A stretch of DNA of 64,000 nucleotides from an uncultured Collinsella sp. (GCA_938005465.1 CALLNU010000006.1:56912-120911), one strand, 5' to 3'; positions 1-8,560 are shown, counted from the stretch's first letter. Numbers and translations are program-made. Notes: a model not told the origin generated them from the letters alone.

Positions 1-351
1 GTCGCCGCCGAGGATGTCGCCCGCGCCGCCGCGCAGGCCGCCTACGACAAGAAGGGCGAGGACGTTCAGGTGCTCGACCTGACCGAGCTTTCCGATGTGT
101 GCGACTACTTTGTGCTCGCCACCGGTACCAACAACCGCCAGGTCGATTCGATCGTCGACGAGATCGAGGAGAAGGTCGCCGAGGCTTGCGGCGAGCATCC
201 GTTCTCCATCGAGGGCCGCGAGCAGAAGACCTGGATGCTCATGGACTACGGTTCGGTTGTCGTCCACGTCTTCACTCCCGAGGCGCGCGACTTCTACCGT
301 CTCGAAAAGCTCTGGGGTGACGCTCCCCAGCTCCCCCTCAACCTCCTCTAG
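1..351 (+). CDS. rsfS: Ribosomal silencing factor RsfS, 5'-truncated by the window
   Basis: RsfS binds ribosomal protein L14 (uL14) and blocks joining of 30S and 50S subunits when nutrients are short. The frame is open from base 1, and the residues before the first possible internal start (VAAEDVARAAAQAAYDKKGE) match the usual RsfS N-terminus, so the real start lies upstream of the window. The core motif DYFVLATGTNNRQV and the C-terminal region around DFYRLEKLWGDA are typical of the family. The stop codon at 349-351 touches a REP repeat, and a strong terminator follows at 393. Only the extreme N-terminus is missing. Confidence 0.93.
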   Translation, partial: VAAEDVARAAAQAAYDKKGEDVQVLDLTELSDVCDYFVLATGTNNRQVDSIVDEIEEKVAEACGEHPFSIEGREQKTWMLMDYGSVVVHVFTPEARDFYRLEKLWGDAPQLPLNLL

Positions 352-379
352 TAGCTCATTTGAGACGGGGTTTAGCTAC
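351..379 (+). repeat. REP family 1, divergent copy at the rsfS stop codon
   Basis: A 29-base element starts GTAGCTCATTTGAGACGGGG and ends TTTAGCTAC, so its ends are complementary (GTAGCT/AGCTAC). Its first G is the last base of the rsfS stop codon. It is a shorter, diverged relative of the 33-base copies at 443, 1374 and 9467. Confidence 0.75.
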
Positions 380-392
380 CCTCACGCATATC

Positions 393-435
393 GCCGGGCA
401 GGTGCGGTTTTCCGCACCTGCCCGGCTTTCTTTTT
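393..435 (+). terminator. Intrinsic terminator after rsfS
   Basis: A perfect 15-bp GC-rich stem (393-407 with 412-426) has a four-base loop and is followed by a T-rich tract, a classical Rho-independent terminator for the rsfS operon. Confidence 0.9.
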
Positions 436-442
436 GCCCAAA

Positions 443-475
443 GTAGCTAATTTGGGACGGGGCTTTTTTAGCTAC
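443..475 (+). repeat. REP family 1, full-length copy upstream of the transposase
   Basis: The 33-base element begins GTAGCTAATTTGGGACGGGG and ends TTTTTTAGCTAC, with complementary ends GTAGCTAA/TTAGCTAC. It is identical over all 33 bases to the copy at 9467-9499. The leading GTAG resembles the conserved tetranucleotide next to REP hairpins recognised by REP-associated tyrosine transposases in other bacteria; that role here is inferred. Confidence 0.85.
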
Positions 476-576
476 TACCTACCGTTCGCCGATAGAAGCG
501 AGTTGCGGTTCATTGCGTGATATTTAGCTTTCCGACTCGGGTAACGTATTTGTTATCTGTAGAGGAGGAGATGCGT

Positions 577-1326
577 ATGACTCGGACCGCGCGGGAAATC
601 TCTGTTTACGGCTATTACCATGTCGTCCAAAAGGGCTGTGGTGGTCAGCTGATATTTGAGGATGCCGATGATCGGATATATTTGATTCGGTTGCTTGCCT
701 CGAAATGCCGAAAATACGACGTCAATATCATTGCTTGGTGCCTTATGGACAACCATATTCACTTGTTGCTAGATGATGAACATGTTCACCTGAGCGATTG
801 CATGCACTCTGTTACGACTGCATATGCGATGTATTTCAACGCGAAAACCGGACGGAAGGGACCAGTTTTTCAGGATCGATTTAAGAGCGTGCCGATTCTT
901 AACGATGATCAGCTGCTCAACTGTGTGAGATATATTCACGATAATCCTGCGAAAGCCAGGATTGGGACTGCTTCACTATATCGTTGGAGCAGTTTTAGCG
1001 AATATATGGGATACCCGGGTATTTGTATGACTGAATGTGTGCTAGGTTTGCTCGGAGATTCTCAGAGATTTTTTGCTTTCAGTACCTCGGGAGAACCGAA
1101 TCGATATTGCTTCCGTGACGGCGCTCATGTGAGCGACATAGATGCACTGGAGTTTGCACAGGCTCTCCTTAAACCGTATGAGCCTCACCACCTTAAAGCT
1201 TTGCCTAAAGCCGTGCGCGACAACTACATCCGTACGCTCAAAAACGAGGGCTTTTCGATAAAGCAGATCGTGCGCCTCACGGGCATCGGTCACTGCACGA
1301 TTCAGAAGGTCAAGCTCGATCAGTAG
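577..1326 (+). CDS. REP-associated tyrosine transposase (RAYT, Y1/HUH family)
   Basis: This 249-residue protein belongs to the IS200-like Y1 transposase superfamily, single-strand DNA nucleases that act on REP hairpins. The HUH motif is H60-I-H62 in the sequence MDNHIHLLL, and the catalytic tyrosine is probably Y119 in RYIHDNP. The C-terminus (about residues 227-245, IKQIVRLTGIGHCTIQKV) looks like a helix-turn-helix. The start at 577 is chosen because AGGAGG at 563-568 lies 8 bases upstream; ATG 571 is too close and GTG 517 has no site. The gene is visibly more AT-rich than its neighbours, which suggests transfer. REP-like copies lie on both sides, and one starts at its own stop codon. Confidence 0.9.
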   Translation: MTRTAREISVYGYYHVVQKGCGGQLIFEDADDRIYLIRLLASKCRKYDVNIIAWCLMDNHIHLLLDDEHVHLSDCMHSVTTAYAMYFNAKTGRKGPVFQDRFKSVPILNDDQLLNCVRYIHDNPAKARIGTASLYRWSSFSEYMGYPGICMTECVLGLLGDSQRFFAFSTSGEPNRYCFRDGAHVSDIDALEFAQALLKPYEPHHLKALPKAVRDNYIRTLKNEGFSIKQIVRLTGIGHCTIQKVKLDQ

Positions 1327-1346
1327 CTATTTGGGACAGAGTTTTG
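1323..1346 (+). repeat. REP family 1, degenerate copy at the transposase stop codon
   Basis: GTAGCTATTTGGGACAGAG starts at 1323, so its GTAG contains the TAG stop (1324-1326) of the transposase gene. The right half has lost the complementary end. Its core TTTGGGACAGA is intermediate between this REP family and the second family at 33583. Confidence 0.65.
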
Positions 1347-1373
1347 TTGCGGCGGGCAAACCGGACATCCGGG

Positions 1374-1494
1374 GTAGTCAATTTGGGACGGGGCTATTTT
1401 AGCTACCCTTTGGCTGACGGTGAATGAATTAGGCCGAATGAATCTCAACCGATATATAGGGGTAGCTAAAATAGCCCCGTCCCAAATTGACTAC
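1374..1494. repeat. REPIN: two perfectly inverted REP family 1 copies
   Basis: Bases 1374-1406 (starting GTAGTCAATTTGGGACGGGG) and 1462-1494 are exact reverse complements over 33 bases, separated by 55 bases. A pair of inverted REPs of this kind is a REPIN, the usual mobile non-autonomous form. Lying between the convergent transposase and dinB genes, the folded RNA could also act as a bidirectional barrier, but no clear terminator was otherwise found for dinB. Confidence 0.88.
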
Positions 1495-1543
1495 CAATGC
1501 CGTGTCGGACGGAAGGCAGCAACCCCCCCCCGTCCAAAAAAGA

Positions 1544-2797
1544 CTAGTTATTGAAGCGGGATTGGCGGCCGAAGGATAGGGCGGTGTCGCCGAACTTGTC
1601 TCGGACGGCGTCGATGGCGACGGATAGGTCGCGGCGGTCGCTCGATTGGGCTCCGCGGTCATCGACTTCGCAGAACAGGTCGGTTTGGATCCCGCCTTGG
1701 TGGTCGAAGTCGCTCATGCCGATGCCCGCCAGGCGCACATGCATGCCTTCCTGCCAGATGTTGTCGAGCAGATCGAGCGCTACGGCAACAAAGATATTCT
1801 CGTCATCGGTGGGGTGTGGAAGTCGACGCTGCGCCGTACGTCCGCTGCCATACGAATACTTAAGCTTGAGCGTTACCGTGGCACCCGTCAGCCCCTGACG
1901 GCGCAGACGGCGTCCCACCGACTCTCCCAACAGCGCAATCGCCGCCTCAATATCCCCACGCTCAGTCAAATCTTTAGCAAAGGTGCGTTCATTGCTGACC
2001 GACTTGACCTCGCGCTCTTCATCGAGACTCGTGACTTCGGAGATTTCGAGTCCCAGCGCACGCTGGCGCATGCGTTCGCCGTTGACGCCAAAAATAGAGG
2101 CCAAGGTGGATTCCGGCGCACGTGATAGCTCGCCGAGGGTGTAGATGCGCATGCGGCGCAGTCGCTCCTCGGCCGAGCGCCCGATGCCGCTCATGGCAGA
2201 TACCGGCAGCGCGGCCAAAAAGCGCTGCTCGGTTCCGGGGCGCACGATGGTCAACCCAAACGGCTTATCCCGCTCGCTTGCGATCTTTGCGACTGTCTTG
2301 TTGCAGCCCACGCCAATGGAGCACGTCACTCCCAGCACTGCCACGCGGTCGCTTATACGCCGCGCAACCAGCAGCGGATCCTTTGGCGCAAAGCGGCCCG
2401 GTGTGATATCGATAAAGGCCTCGTCGATGGACACACGCTCCACGCGCGGTGTCTCATCGGCAAGGATCGCCATGACCTGCGCGCTCACCTCACGGTAGCG
2501 ATCAAAGTGTCCGTGCGTCCAAATGGCCTGCGGGCACAGGCGCCGCGCCTCGGCCGAGGCCATGGCAGAATGCACGCCAAAGCGACGCGCCTCGTACGAA
2601 CACGTGGACACGACGCCGCGCGACTCGGCGTCTCCGCCCACGATGAGCGGCTTTCCGCGCCATTCGGGATGATCGAGCATCTCCACGCTCGCAAAAAATG
2701 CATCGAGGTCCATCAGGCCCACCGCCGGACCCGTCCAGGGCGGCGGCGTAACGCCCGCAGCATCCTCATAACCGTATGTATGTTCGCGTCTTTCCAT
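1544..2797 (-). CDS. dinB: DNA polymerase IV (Y-family translesion polymerase)
   Basis: This 417-residue error-prone polymerase copies past damaged bases. The palm has MDLDAFFASVE with D30 and D32, and SIDEAF with the metal-binding pair D125-E126. The steric region GGDAESRGVVSTCSYEAR and the helix-hairpin-helix stretch (VSAMSGIGRSAEERL) follow. A little-finger domain ends with QTDLF, which fits a beta-clamp binding motif. About 20 residues precede the usual start of the fold. The gene stands alone on the minus strand with no Shine-Dalgarno site, and a TATACT box lies so close that the mRNA may be leaderless. Confidence 0.95.
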   Translation of the reverse strand: MERREHTYGYEDAAGVTPPPWTGPAVGLMDLDAFFASVEMLDHPEWRGKPLIVGGDAESRGVVSTCSYEARRFGVHSAMASAEARRLCPQAIWTHGHFDRYREVSAQVMAILADETPRVERVSIDEAFIDITPGRFAPKDPLLVARRISDRVAVLGVTCSIGVGCNKTVAKIASERDKPFGLTIVRPGTEQRFLAALPVSAMSGIGRSAEERLRRMRIYTLGELSRAPESTLASIFGVNGERMRQRALGLEISEVTSLDEEREVKSVSNERTFAKDLTERGDIEAAIALLGESVGRRLRRQGLTGATVTLKLKYSYGSGRTAQRRLPHPTDDENIFVAVALDLLDNIWQEGMHVRLAGIGMSDFDHQGGIQTDLFCEVDDRGAQSSDRRDLSVAIDAVRDKFGDTALSFGRQSRFNN

Positions 2798-2803
2798 GTC
2801 ATG

Positions 2804-2809
2804 AGTATA
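2804..2809 (-). promoter_or_regulatory. Probable -10 box of dinB
   Basis: TATACT on the minus strand ends 7 bases before the dinB ATG (2797), which would place the transcription start at or next to the A of the ATG. No clear -35 box or LexA operator was recognised. Confidence 0.5.
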
Positions 2810-2841
2810 CCGCGCAGCTCATGTGGGGTGCGTGGATGCGC

Positions 2842-2869
2842 TTGCAAATCGCGAATTCTTGTCTAAGAT
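2842..2869 (+). promoter_or_regulatory. Probable promoter of the rpsP operon
   Basis: TTGCAA, 16 bases, then TAAGAT lie about 130 bases upstream of rpsP. They are in the dinB-rpsP intergenic gap, which contains nothing else recognisable apart from the dinB promoter. Confidence 0.5.
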
Positions 2870-2998
2870 ATGGATTTGCCCTCGACTACACCGAAGAAGT
2901 TGGTCTCACGGACTTCACCTGCCCGCGTCGATGGCGTATTATGTTCAACTGTTTGTTTGTAGTTGCAGCCTAAAGCTGCTTGGTTGGAGGAGTTTCCT

Positions 2999-3340
2999 TT
3001 GGCAGTCAAGATTCGCCTTGCTCGTCACGGCGCTAAGAAGCGTCCGTACTACCGTGTCGTCGTCGCCGATTCCCGCGCCCCGCGTGACGGTCGTATCATC
3101 GAGGAGGTTGGCCGCTACAACCCGATGACCGCCCCCAAGACCATCAACCTCGACCTCGAGAAGATTGCCGACTGGCAGTCCAAGGGCGCTCAGCTCACCG
3201 ACGCCGTCGCCGCTCTGGTCAAGGCCGCCAACGAGGGCGAGAAGACCGAGACCGTCGTCAAGAAGTCCAAGAAGCAGCTCGCCAAAGAGGCCGAGGCCGC
3301 TAAGGCTGCCGCTGAGGCCGCTGAGGGCGCCGAGGAGTAA
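2999..3340 (+). CDS. rpsP: 30S ribosomal protein S16
   Basis: S16 (bS16) is a small-subunit assembly protein. The N-terminus [20 protein letters not shown] and the stretch [22 protein letters not shown] are diagnostic. The start is TTG at 2999, chosen because GGAGG at 2986-2990 is 8 bases away and gives the conserved MAVKIRL beginning. The 113-residue protein has an Ala/Glu/Lys-rich tail of about 35 residues beyond the core. It is the first gene of rpsP-khpA-rimM-trmD-lepB. The usual partner rplS is not adjacent but 9.4 kb downstream with its own promoter. Confidence 0.97.
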   Translation: MAVKIRLARHGAKKRPYYRVVVADSRAPRDGRIIEEVGRYNPMTAPKTINLDLEKIADWQSKGAQLTDAVAALVKAANEGEKTETVVKKSKKQLAKEAEAAKAAAEAAEGAEE

Positions 3341-3343
3341 ATC

Positions 3344-3628
3344 GTGCCTGAGGTTGACGCTGCACAGCTCGAGGGTGAGGCAATGCTCTCAGATCGCATC
3401 GCCGATCTCGTCGAATATCTCGTTGTTCAGATCGTCGACGACCCGGATTCCGTGAGCCTTGAGGTCATCGATGGTGATGACGCCTCTACGATTGAGGTTT
3501 CGGTCGCCGAGGATGACGTCGCTAAGGTCATCGGCCGTCGTGGCCGTACCATCAAGGCCATTCGCACGCTCGCCCGTGCGCTGGCCGCTCGCCTCGACAC
3601 TGCTGTCGAGGTAGAGGTTCTGGGCTAG
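3344..3628 (+). CDS. khpA: KH-domain RNA-binding protein KhpA
   Basis: This 94-residue single KH-domain protein (formerly YlqC) binds RNA and in Gram-positives pairs with KhpB/Jag to influence cell elongation and small RNAs. The KH signature GxxG appears in AKVIGRRGRTIKAIRTLARA. The start is GTG 3344, three bases after the rpsP stop, with the ribosome site inside the end of rpsP. Its position between rpsP and rimM is the standard one in Gram-positive bacteria. Confidence 0.93.
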   Translation: MPEVDAAQLEGEAMLSDRIADLVEYLVVQIVDDPDSVSLEVIDGDDASTIEVSVAEDDVAKVIGRRGRTIKAIRTLARALAARLDTAVEVEVLG

Positions 3629-3632
3629 GACC

Positions 3633-4154
3633 TTGAGGTCCCAGTACAAAAACATCGCCCGTGTGGTCAAGCCGCACGGAAGGAAGGGGGAGGTCCTCGC
3701 GCAGCCGCTGCGGGGGCTTCCTTCTGTATTAGAGCCTGGTATGCGCGTAGCCCTGACGCCGCCGGCGCTCAAGCGCGACCGCTTTTGCACGGTCGTGTCC
3801 GTCACCGATACGGGCGATGGCGATCTGGTCTCGTTTGAGGGCATTGACGACTTGACGGCCGCCGAGGGCATCACGGGATGCTACGTGCTGGCAAATCGTG
3901 ACGATTTTGAGCTCGATTCGCTCGACGCTGCCTATACCGACCTGATGGGTCGCGAGGTGGTCGACGAGCGCTTCGGTTCGCTCGGCATGGTTGTCGAGAT
4001 CATGTCGACGCCCGCTAACGATGTTTGGGTTGTCGAGGGTGATCGGTACGGCGAGGTACTGATTCCCGTGATCGAGCAGGTCGTGCTCGATCTTCCCGAT
4101 GCAGGAACAATTTCCGTCCACGTGATGGACGGCCTGATCGATATGGACAAGTAG
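3633..4154 (+). CDS. rimM: 16S rRNA processing protein RimM
   Basis: RimM is an assembly factor for the 30S head that binds S19. The 173-residue protein has the expected N-terminal barrel motif (NIARVVKPHGRKGEVLAQPL) and a PRC-like C-terminal barrel (DLMGREVV, and VLIPVIEQVVLDLP). TTG 3633, four bases after khpA, is chosen because the conserved NIARVV motif starts only seven residues in; no ATG lies upstream in frame before the khpA stop. It is coupled between khpA and trmD. Confidence 0.93.
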   Translation: MRSQYKNIARVVKPHGRKGEVLAQPLRGLPSVLEPGMRVALTPPALKRDRFCTVVSVTDTGDGDLVSFEGIDDLTAAEGITGCYVLANRDDFELDSLDAAYTDLMGREVVDERFGSLGMVVEIMSTPANDVWVVEGDRYGEVLIPVIEQVVLDLPDAGTISVHVMDGLIDMDK

Positions 4155-4164
4155 GGAGGACAAC

Positions 4165-4923
4165 ATGCTGATCGAGACCCTTTCGGTCTTTCCCGAGATG
4201 TTTGAGCCCGTCATGTCCACGTCGATTTTGGGCCGCGCCCGCAAGGCCGGCCTTTTTGATTTTAAGGCGTATAACCTGCGCGACTGGACGCACGACCGCC
4301 ATCGTACCGTCGATGACGAGCCGTACGGCGGCGGGCAGGGCATGCTCATGAAGGTCGAGCCTATCGCAGAGGCCATCGAGGCCATTAGCGCAGAGGGTCC
4401 CAAGCCGACGGTGGTGTTTTTTACCCCCTGTGGCGAGCCCTTTACGCAGCATGTGGCCGAGCGCCTGCTCAAAAGCGAGCGTCTGCTGTTTGTGTGCAGT
4501 CGCTACGAGGGCGTCGACGAGCGTGCGTATGCGTATGCCGATGAGCGTCTGTCGATCGGCGACTACGTGCTTACGGGCGGCGAGCTTCCCGCTATGGTCG
4601 TTGCCGATGCCGTCGTACGCCTGATTCCCGGCGCCCTGGGCGACGAGATGAGCAATGTGGACGAGTCGTTCTCGACCGCCGAGGACGGAGGCCTGCTCGA
4701 GTACGCGCAGTACACCCGTCCCGCCGAGTTCAACGGCGAGGGCGTGCCGCCGGTGCTCGTGAGCGGCGATCACGCCAAGGTCGATGCCTGGCGTCGCAAG
4801 AACGCCATCGAGCGCACCTGCCGCTGGCGTCCCGATCTGATCGAGACGGCGCGGCTCACGCCCGAGGAGCGCGCTTACGCGCAGGAGATTTTGGACGCTT
4901 CGTATTCGCAGAGCGAGGAGTGA
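4165..4923 (+). CDS. trmD: tRNA (guanine-N1)-methyltransferase
   Basis: TrmD makes m1G37 next to the anticodon, preventing +1 frameshifting, with S-adenosylmethionine as donor. The 252-residue protein shows the SPOUT trefoil-knot features: N-terminal IETLSVFPEMFEP, the DEPYGGGQGML loop, SRYEGVDERAY, and IGDYVLTGGELPAM. ATG 4165 follows an AGGGAGGAC ribosome site. Its stop overlaps the start region of lepB. Confidence 0.97.
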   Translation: MLIETLSVFPEMFEPVMSTSILGRARKAGLFDFKAYNLRDWTHDRHRTVDDEPYGGGQGMLMKVEPIAEAIEAISAEGPKPTVVFFTPCGEPFTQHVAERLLKSERLLFVCSRYEGVDERAYAYADERLSIGDYVLTGGELPAMVVADAVVRLIPGALGDEMSNVDESFSTAEDGGLLEYAQYTRPAEFNGEGVPPVLVSGDHAKVDAWRRKNAIERTCRWRPDLIETARLTPEERAYAQEILDASYSQSEE

Positions 4924-4925
4924 GA

Positions 4926-5489
4926 ATGGTTCCTACGCAACATTCCGCGTTGAGGGGCGCTTTTGAGTGGATCGCGGTCATCGCGATCGCGCTTGTGGCC
5001 ACCTTCCTGATCCGCACCTTTGTGGTCGAGCCCTTTGTGGTGCCCACCGGCTCCATGGAGGACACGATCGAGATTGGCGACCAGATCCTGGCGCAAAAGG
5101 TGAGTCTCGAGCTCGGTCAGCCCGTCAAACAGGGCGATATCGTGGTGTTTCACAATCCCGATGGCACCTCCGAGCATGATGTTCTTGTCAAGCGTGTTAT
5201 TGCCACGGCCGGCCAGACGGTCGACCTGCAGGATGGCAAGGTGGTTGTTGACGGCCAGGCGCTCGACGAGGACTATACGACGGGCATGAGCTGGCCACTT
5301 TCGGTCCAAGCGCCCGGCGCTCAGGTAAGCTATCCCTACACCGTTCCCGACGGGTGCGTGTGGGTGATGGGCGACAACCGCGAAAACTCTGCCGACTCAC
5401 GCTACTTTGGTCCCGTCGATCGCTCTGATTTGATCGCTGTGGCGCTTGTGCGCTACTGGCCGCTCAACCGCATCGGCGCTATCGACTAA
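4926..5489 (+). CDS. lepB: Signal peptidase I
   Basis: This membrane serine protease removes signal peptides from exported proteins. The 187-residue protein has one N-terminal transmembrane helix (about residues 13-31), then the catalytic Ser43 in PTGSMEDTI and the general-base Lys89 in DVLVKRVIA, and the conserved MGDNRENSADSRYFGPV box near the C-terminus. ATG 4926 is preferred over GTG 4920, which would overlap the trmD stop, because GAGGAG lies about 5 bases before 4926. It is the last gene of the rpsP operon. Confidence 0.95.
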   Translation: MVPTQHSALRGAFEWIAVIAIALVATFLIRTFVVEPFVVPTGSMEDTIEIGDQILAQKVSLELGQPVKQGDIVVFHNPDGTSEHDVLVKRVIATAGQTVDLQDGKVVVDGQALDEDYTTGMSWPLSVQAPGAQVSYPYTVPDGCVWVMGDNRENSADSRYFGPVDRSDLIAVALVRYWPLNRIGAID

Positions 5490-5548
5490 AAACCGCTATA
5501 GTACAGTACCTAACCGTGTAATCGTTTCGACGAGGGGATATTAGAGGC

Positions 5549-6460
5549 ATGAACGCTTCATCGCTTTCCTTCCAAGACATCATCCTGCGCCTCCAGCAGT
5601 ACTGGGGCGAGCAGGGCTGCGTCATCATGCAGCCCTATGACTCCGAGGTCGGTGCCGGTACCTTCCATACCGCGACCACGCTGCGCTCGCTCGGTCCCGC
5701 CGAGTGGCGCACCTGCTATGCGCAGCCTTGCCGCCGTCCCGCCGACGGCCGCTACGGCGAGAACCCCAACCGCATGCAGCACTACTATCAGTTCCAGGTG
5801 CTCATCAAGCCCTCACCGGTCAACGCCCAGGAGCTTTACCTGGGGTCTCTTGCCGCTATCGGTCTGGACCCCAACGACCATGACGTCCGCTTTGTCGAGG
5901 ACGACTGGGAGAGCCCGACGCTCGGCGCCTGGGGCCTTGGCTGGGAGGTCTGGCTCAACGGCATGGAGGTCACGCAGTTTACGTACTTCCAGCAGGTAGG
6001 CGGCATCGAGGTCGACCCCGTGCCCGTCGAGATCACCTATGGCCTAGAGCGCATTGCCATGTATGCGCAGGGCGTTAACTCGGTCTACGACTTGGTGTGG
6101 AGCTACCTGCCCGACGGCACGCCCATGACCTATGGCGACGTGTTCCTCGAGAACGAGCGCGAGTTCAGTGCCTATAACTTTGAGGTCGCAAACGTCGAGA
6201 TGATGCGTCAGAAGTTTGACGACTACGAGGCCGAGTGCCATTCCTGCCTGGAGCGCAAGCTGCCGCTGCCGGCATATGACTGCGTCATGAAGTGCAGCCA
6301 CGCTTTCAACCTGCTCGATGCTCGCGGCGCCCTGTCCGCGGTCGAGCGTGCCAACTACATCCTGCGCGTCCGCGCCGTCGCCAAGGCGTGCTGCGAGGCC
6401 TACATGGCCGAGGTCGCCGGAGTCAACGAGAATGCCGATCAGGAAGGCGAGGTGGCGTAA
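5549..6460 (+). CDS. glyQ: Glycyl-tRNA synthetase alpha subunit
   Basis: This is the catalytic class II subunit of the alpha2-beta2 glycyl-tRNA synthetase, 303 residues. [20 protein letters not shown], the motif 2 region [38 protein letters not shown] and [11 protein letters not shown] are all present. The two-subunit enzyme differs from the single-chain type of many Actinobacteria and agrees with a Coriobacteriia origin. A TATAGT box at 5497-5502 probably gives it a promoter separate from lepB. It is followed three bases later by glyS. Confidence 0.97.
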   Translation: MNASSLSFQDIILRLQQYWGEQGCVIMQPYDSEVGAGTFHTATTLRSLGPAEWRTCYAQPCRRPADGRYGENPNRMQHYYQFQVLIKPSPVNAQELYLGSLAAIGLDPNDHDVRFVEDDWESPTLGAWGLGWEVWLNGMEVTQFTYFQQVGGIEVDPVPVEITYGLERIAMYAQGVNSVYDLVWSYLPDGTPMTYGDVFLENEREFSAYNFEVANVEMMRQKFDDYEAECHSCLERKLPLPAYDCVMKCSHAFNLLDARGALSAVERANYILRVRAVAKACCEAYMAEVAGVNENADQEGEVA

Positions 6461-6463
6461 GCC

Positions 6464-8560
6464 ATGGCAGACGCTAAGGATTTCCTGTTTGAGATCGGTA
6501 CGGAAGAAATGCCCTCCGCACCGCTGAACAATGCCGTCAAGCAGCTTGGCACCATGATCGCCAAGGGTCTCGACGAGGCTGGTCTGGCCCACGGCGAGGT
6601 CCGTGTGATCTCGAGCCCGCGCCGCCTGGCTGCGCTCGTTGCCGACGTCGCCACCGCGACCGACGAGGTTCACGAGGTCAAGCGCGGCCCCGCGGCCAAC
6701 ATCGCCTTCGATGCCGATGGTAACGCCACCAAGGCCGCCCAGGGCTTCGCCCGCAAGTGCGGTGTGGCTGCCGAGGATCTGGTTCGTCGCGAGGACACCG
6801 ACGGCCGTGAGTACGTCTTTGCCGAGAAGAACATCCCTTCCGCCCCGGCCACCCCGATCCTGACGGCCCTGTGCGAGAAGACTATCGCTGGCCTGCAGTG
6901 GCCCAACTACCGCTCTCAGCGCTGGGGTCACGAGCATGCGACCTTTGTTCGTCCGGTCCGCTGGATCTGCTGCCTTCTGGGCGAGGACGTTGTGCCCGTG
7001 TCGTTTGCCGACGTGACGAGTGGCAACACCACGCGTGGTCATCGCGTGCTTGGCCCCGGTGACCATGTGGTCGCCAGCCCCGCCGTCTACGAGCAGGTGC
7101 TCGAGGACGCCGGCGTGCTTTCTGCCGAGCGCCGTCGCGAGGCCATCCTTGCCGGTATCGCCGAGGTCGAGGCTGCCCGTCCCGGCTGCCATGTCGATAC
7201 GCCCAAGAAGGTCTTTGAGGAGGTCATCAACCTCTGCGAGTGGCCGACGGTGCTCGTCGGGACCTTCGATGAGGAGTTCCTCAAGGTCCCGCACGAGATC
7301 ATCTGCGAGTCCATGCTCACCAACCAGCGCTACTTCCCGATCTATGACGGTGAGGGCAAGCTCACGCGTGAGTTCGTGGTCGTCTCCAACAGCAAGCCCG
7401 AGAACGCCGAGCGCGTGATCGACGGCAACGAGCGCGTTGTGCGTGCCCGTCTGGACGATGCCAAGTTCTTCTACGAGGAGGACCTGAAGATCTCCCTCGA
7501 CGAGTTCCGCGAGCGTCTGGCCAAGGTCGCCTTCCAGGAGAAGCTCGGTAGCGTGCTCGCCAAGTCCGAGCGCATCGAGCAGCTCGCGCTCGCTATTGCC
7601 CGTGAGGCACACCTGGGTGCTCACCTGGCAGCCGATGCCGCTCGCGCCGCGCACCTGTGCAAGGCCGACTTGGTATCCAACGCCGTCGTCGAGTTCACGA
7701 GCCAGCAGGGCGTGATGGGCGGTTACTACGCCACCGCGATGGGGGAGAACGATGAGGTCGCCCACGCCATTCGCGATCATTATCGTCCCCGCTTTGCCGG
7801 TGACGAGCTGCCCGAGGGCACCGCTGGCTGCATCGTGGCCTGCGCCGACAAGCTCGATACCATCGCCGGTATCTTTGCCATTGGCGAGCCCCCGACCGGC
7901 TCCTCCGATCCCTACGCGCTGCGTCGTGCCGCTATCGGCATCATCAACATCCTGCGCGACCGTCTGCCGATCGATCCCACGTCGCTTATCGACTTTGCCC
8001 TTGAGCTCTATAGCGAGCAGGGTATCGAGTTCGACGCCGCCGAGGTCGCTCAGCAGGTTCGCGACTTCTTCCACGGCCGTCTGGTGAGCATGGCCCGCGA
8101 CGAAAAGATCCCGGCCGATACCGTTGCCGCCGTCTCCGCGGTGCACATCATCGCCCCGTCCGTCTTCTTCGCCCGCTGCGCCGCCCTCGACGAGGCCCGC
8201 AAGAACGACGCTGAGACGTTCGATAACCTGGCGACCGCCTATGCCCGCGCCGCGCACATCTCCAAGCCCGAGCTGGGCGCGGAGTACGACCGCGCCCTGA
8301 TGGGCGAGGTCGAGCTCGCGCTTGCCGATGCCTCCGAGGCTGCTCAGACCGCTGTCGACGCCGCCCTTGCTGCCGAGGATTACCCGGCCGCATTTGCCGC
8401 CCTTGCCGCCCTGCGCGCCCCCATCGACCGCTTCTTCGACGAGGTCATGGTCATGGATAAGGACGAGCAGCTTCGCGATAATCGCCTTAAGCTGCTCAAC
8501 CGCTTCGAGGCCGTTTTCTCCGGCATCGCAAACATCGGTGAGCTTGCTCGCAAAAAGTAA
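6464..8560 (+). CDS. glyS: Glycyl-tRNA synthetase beta subunit
   Basis: The 698-residue beta subunit recognises tRNA-Gly. The N-terminus DFLFEIGTEEMPSAPLNNAV, the internal stretch TFVRPVRWICCLLG, the HD-like central domain (around GYYATAMGENDEVAHAI) and the C-terminal anticodon-binding domain ending RFEAVFSGIANIGELARK are characteristic. Length is normal. It starts at ATG 6464, immediately after glyQ, so the two are cotranslated. Confidence 0.97.
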   Translation: MADAKDFLFEIGTEEMPSAPLNNAVKQLGTMIAKGLDEAGLAHGEVRVISSPRRLAALVADVATATDEVHEVKRGPAANIAFDADGNATKAAQGFARKCGVAAEDLVRREDTDGREYVFAEKNIPSAPATPILTALCEKTIAGLQWPNYRSQRWGHEHATFVRPVRWICCLLGEDVVPVSFADVTSGNTTRGHRVLGPGDHVVASPAVYEQVLEDAGVLSAERRREAILAGIAEVEAARPGCHVDTPKKVFEEVINLCEWPTVLVGTFDEEFLKVPHEIICESMLTNQRYFPIYDGEGKLTREFVVVSNSKPENAERVIDGNERVVRARLDDAKFFYEEDLKISLDEFRERLAKVAFQEKLGSVLAKSERIEQLALAIAREAHLGAHLAADAARAAHLCKADLVSNAVVEFTSQQGVMGGYYATAMGENDEVAHAIRDHYRPRFAGDELPEGTAGCIVACADKLDTIAGIFAIGEPPTGSSDPYALRRAAIGIINILRDRLPIDPTSLIDFALELYSEQGIEFDAAEVAQQVRDFFHGRLVSMARDEKIPADTVAAVSAVHIIAPSVFFARCAALDEARKNDAETFDNLATAYARAAHISKPELGAEYDRALMGEVELALADASEAAQTAVDAALAAEDYPAAFAALAALRAPIDRFFDEVMVMDKDEQLRDNRLKLLNRFEAVFSGIANIGELARKK

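Noticed and set aside
1523..1531. Run of nine C bases downstream of dinB
   Set aside because: A GGACGG/CCGTCC pairing around it is too weak to call a terminator; possibly a sequencing-prone homopolymer but nothing functional can be claimed.
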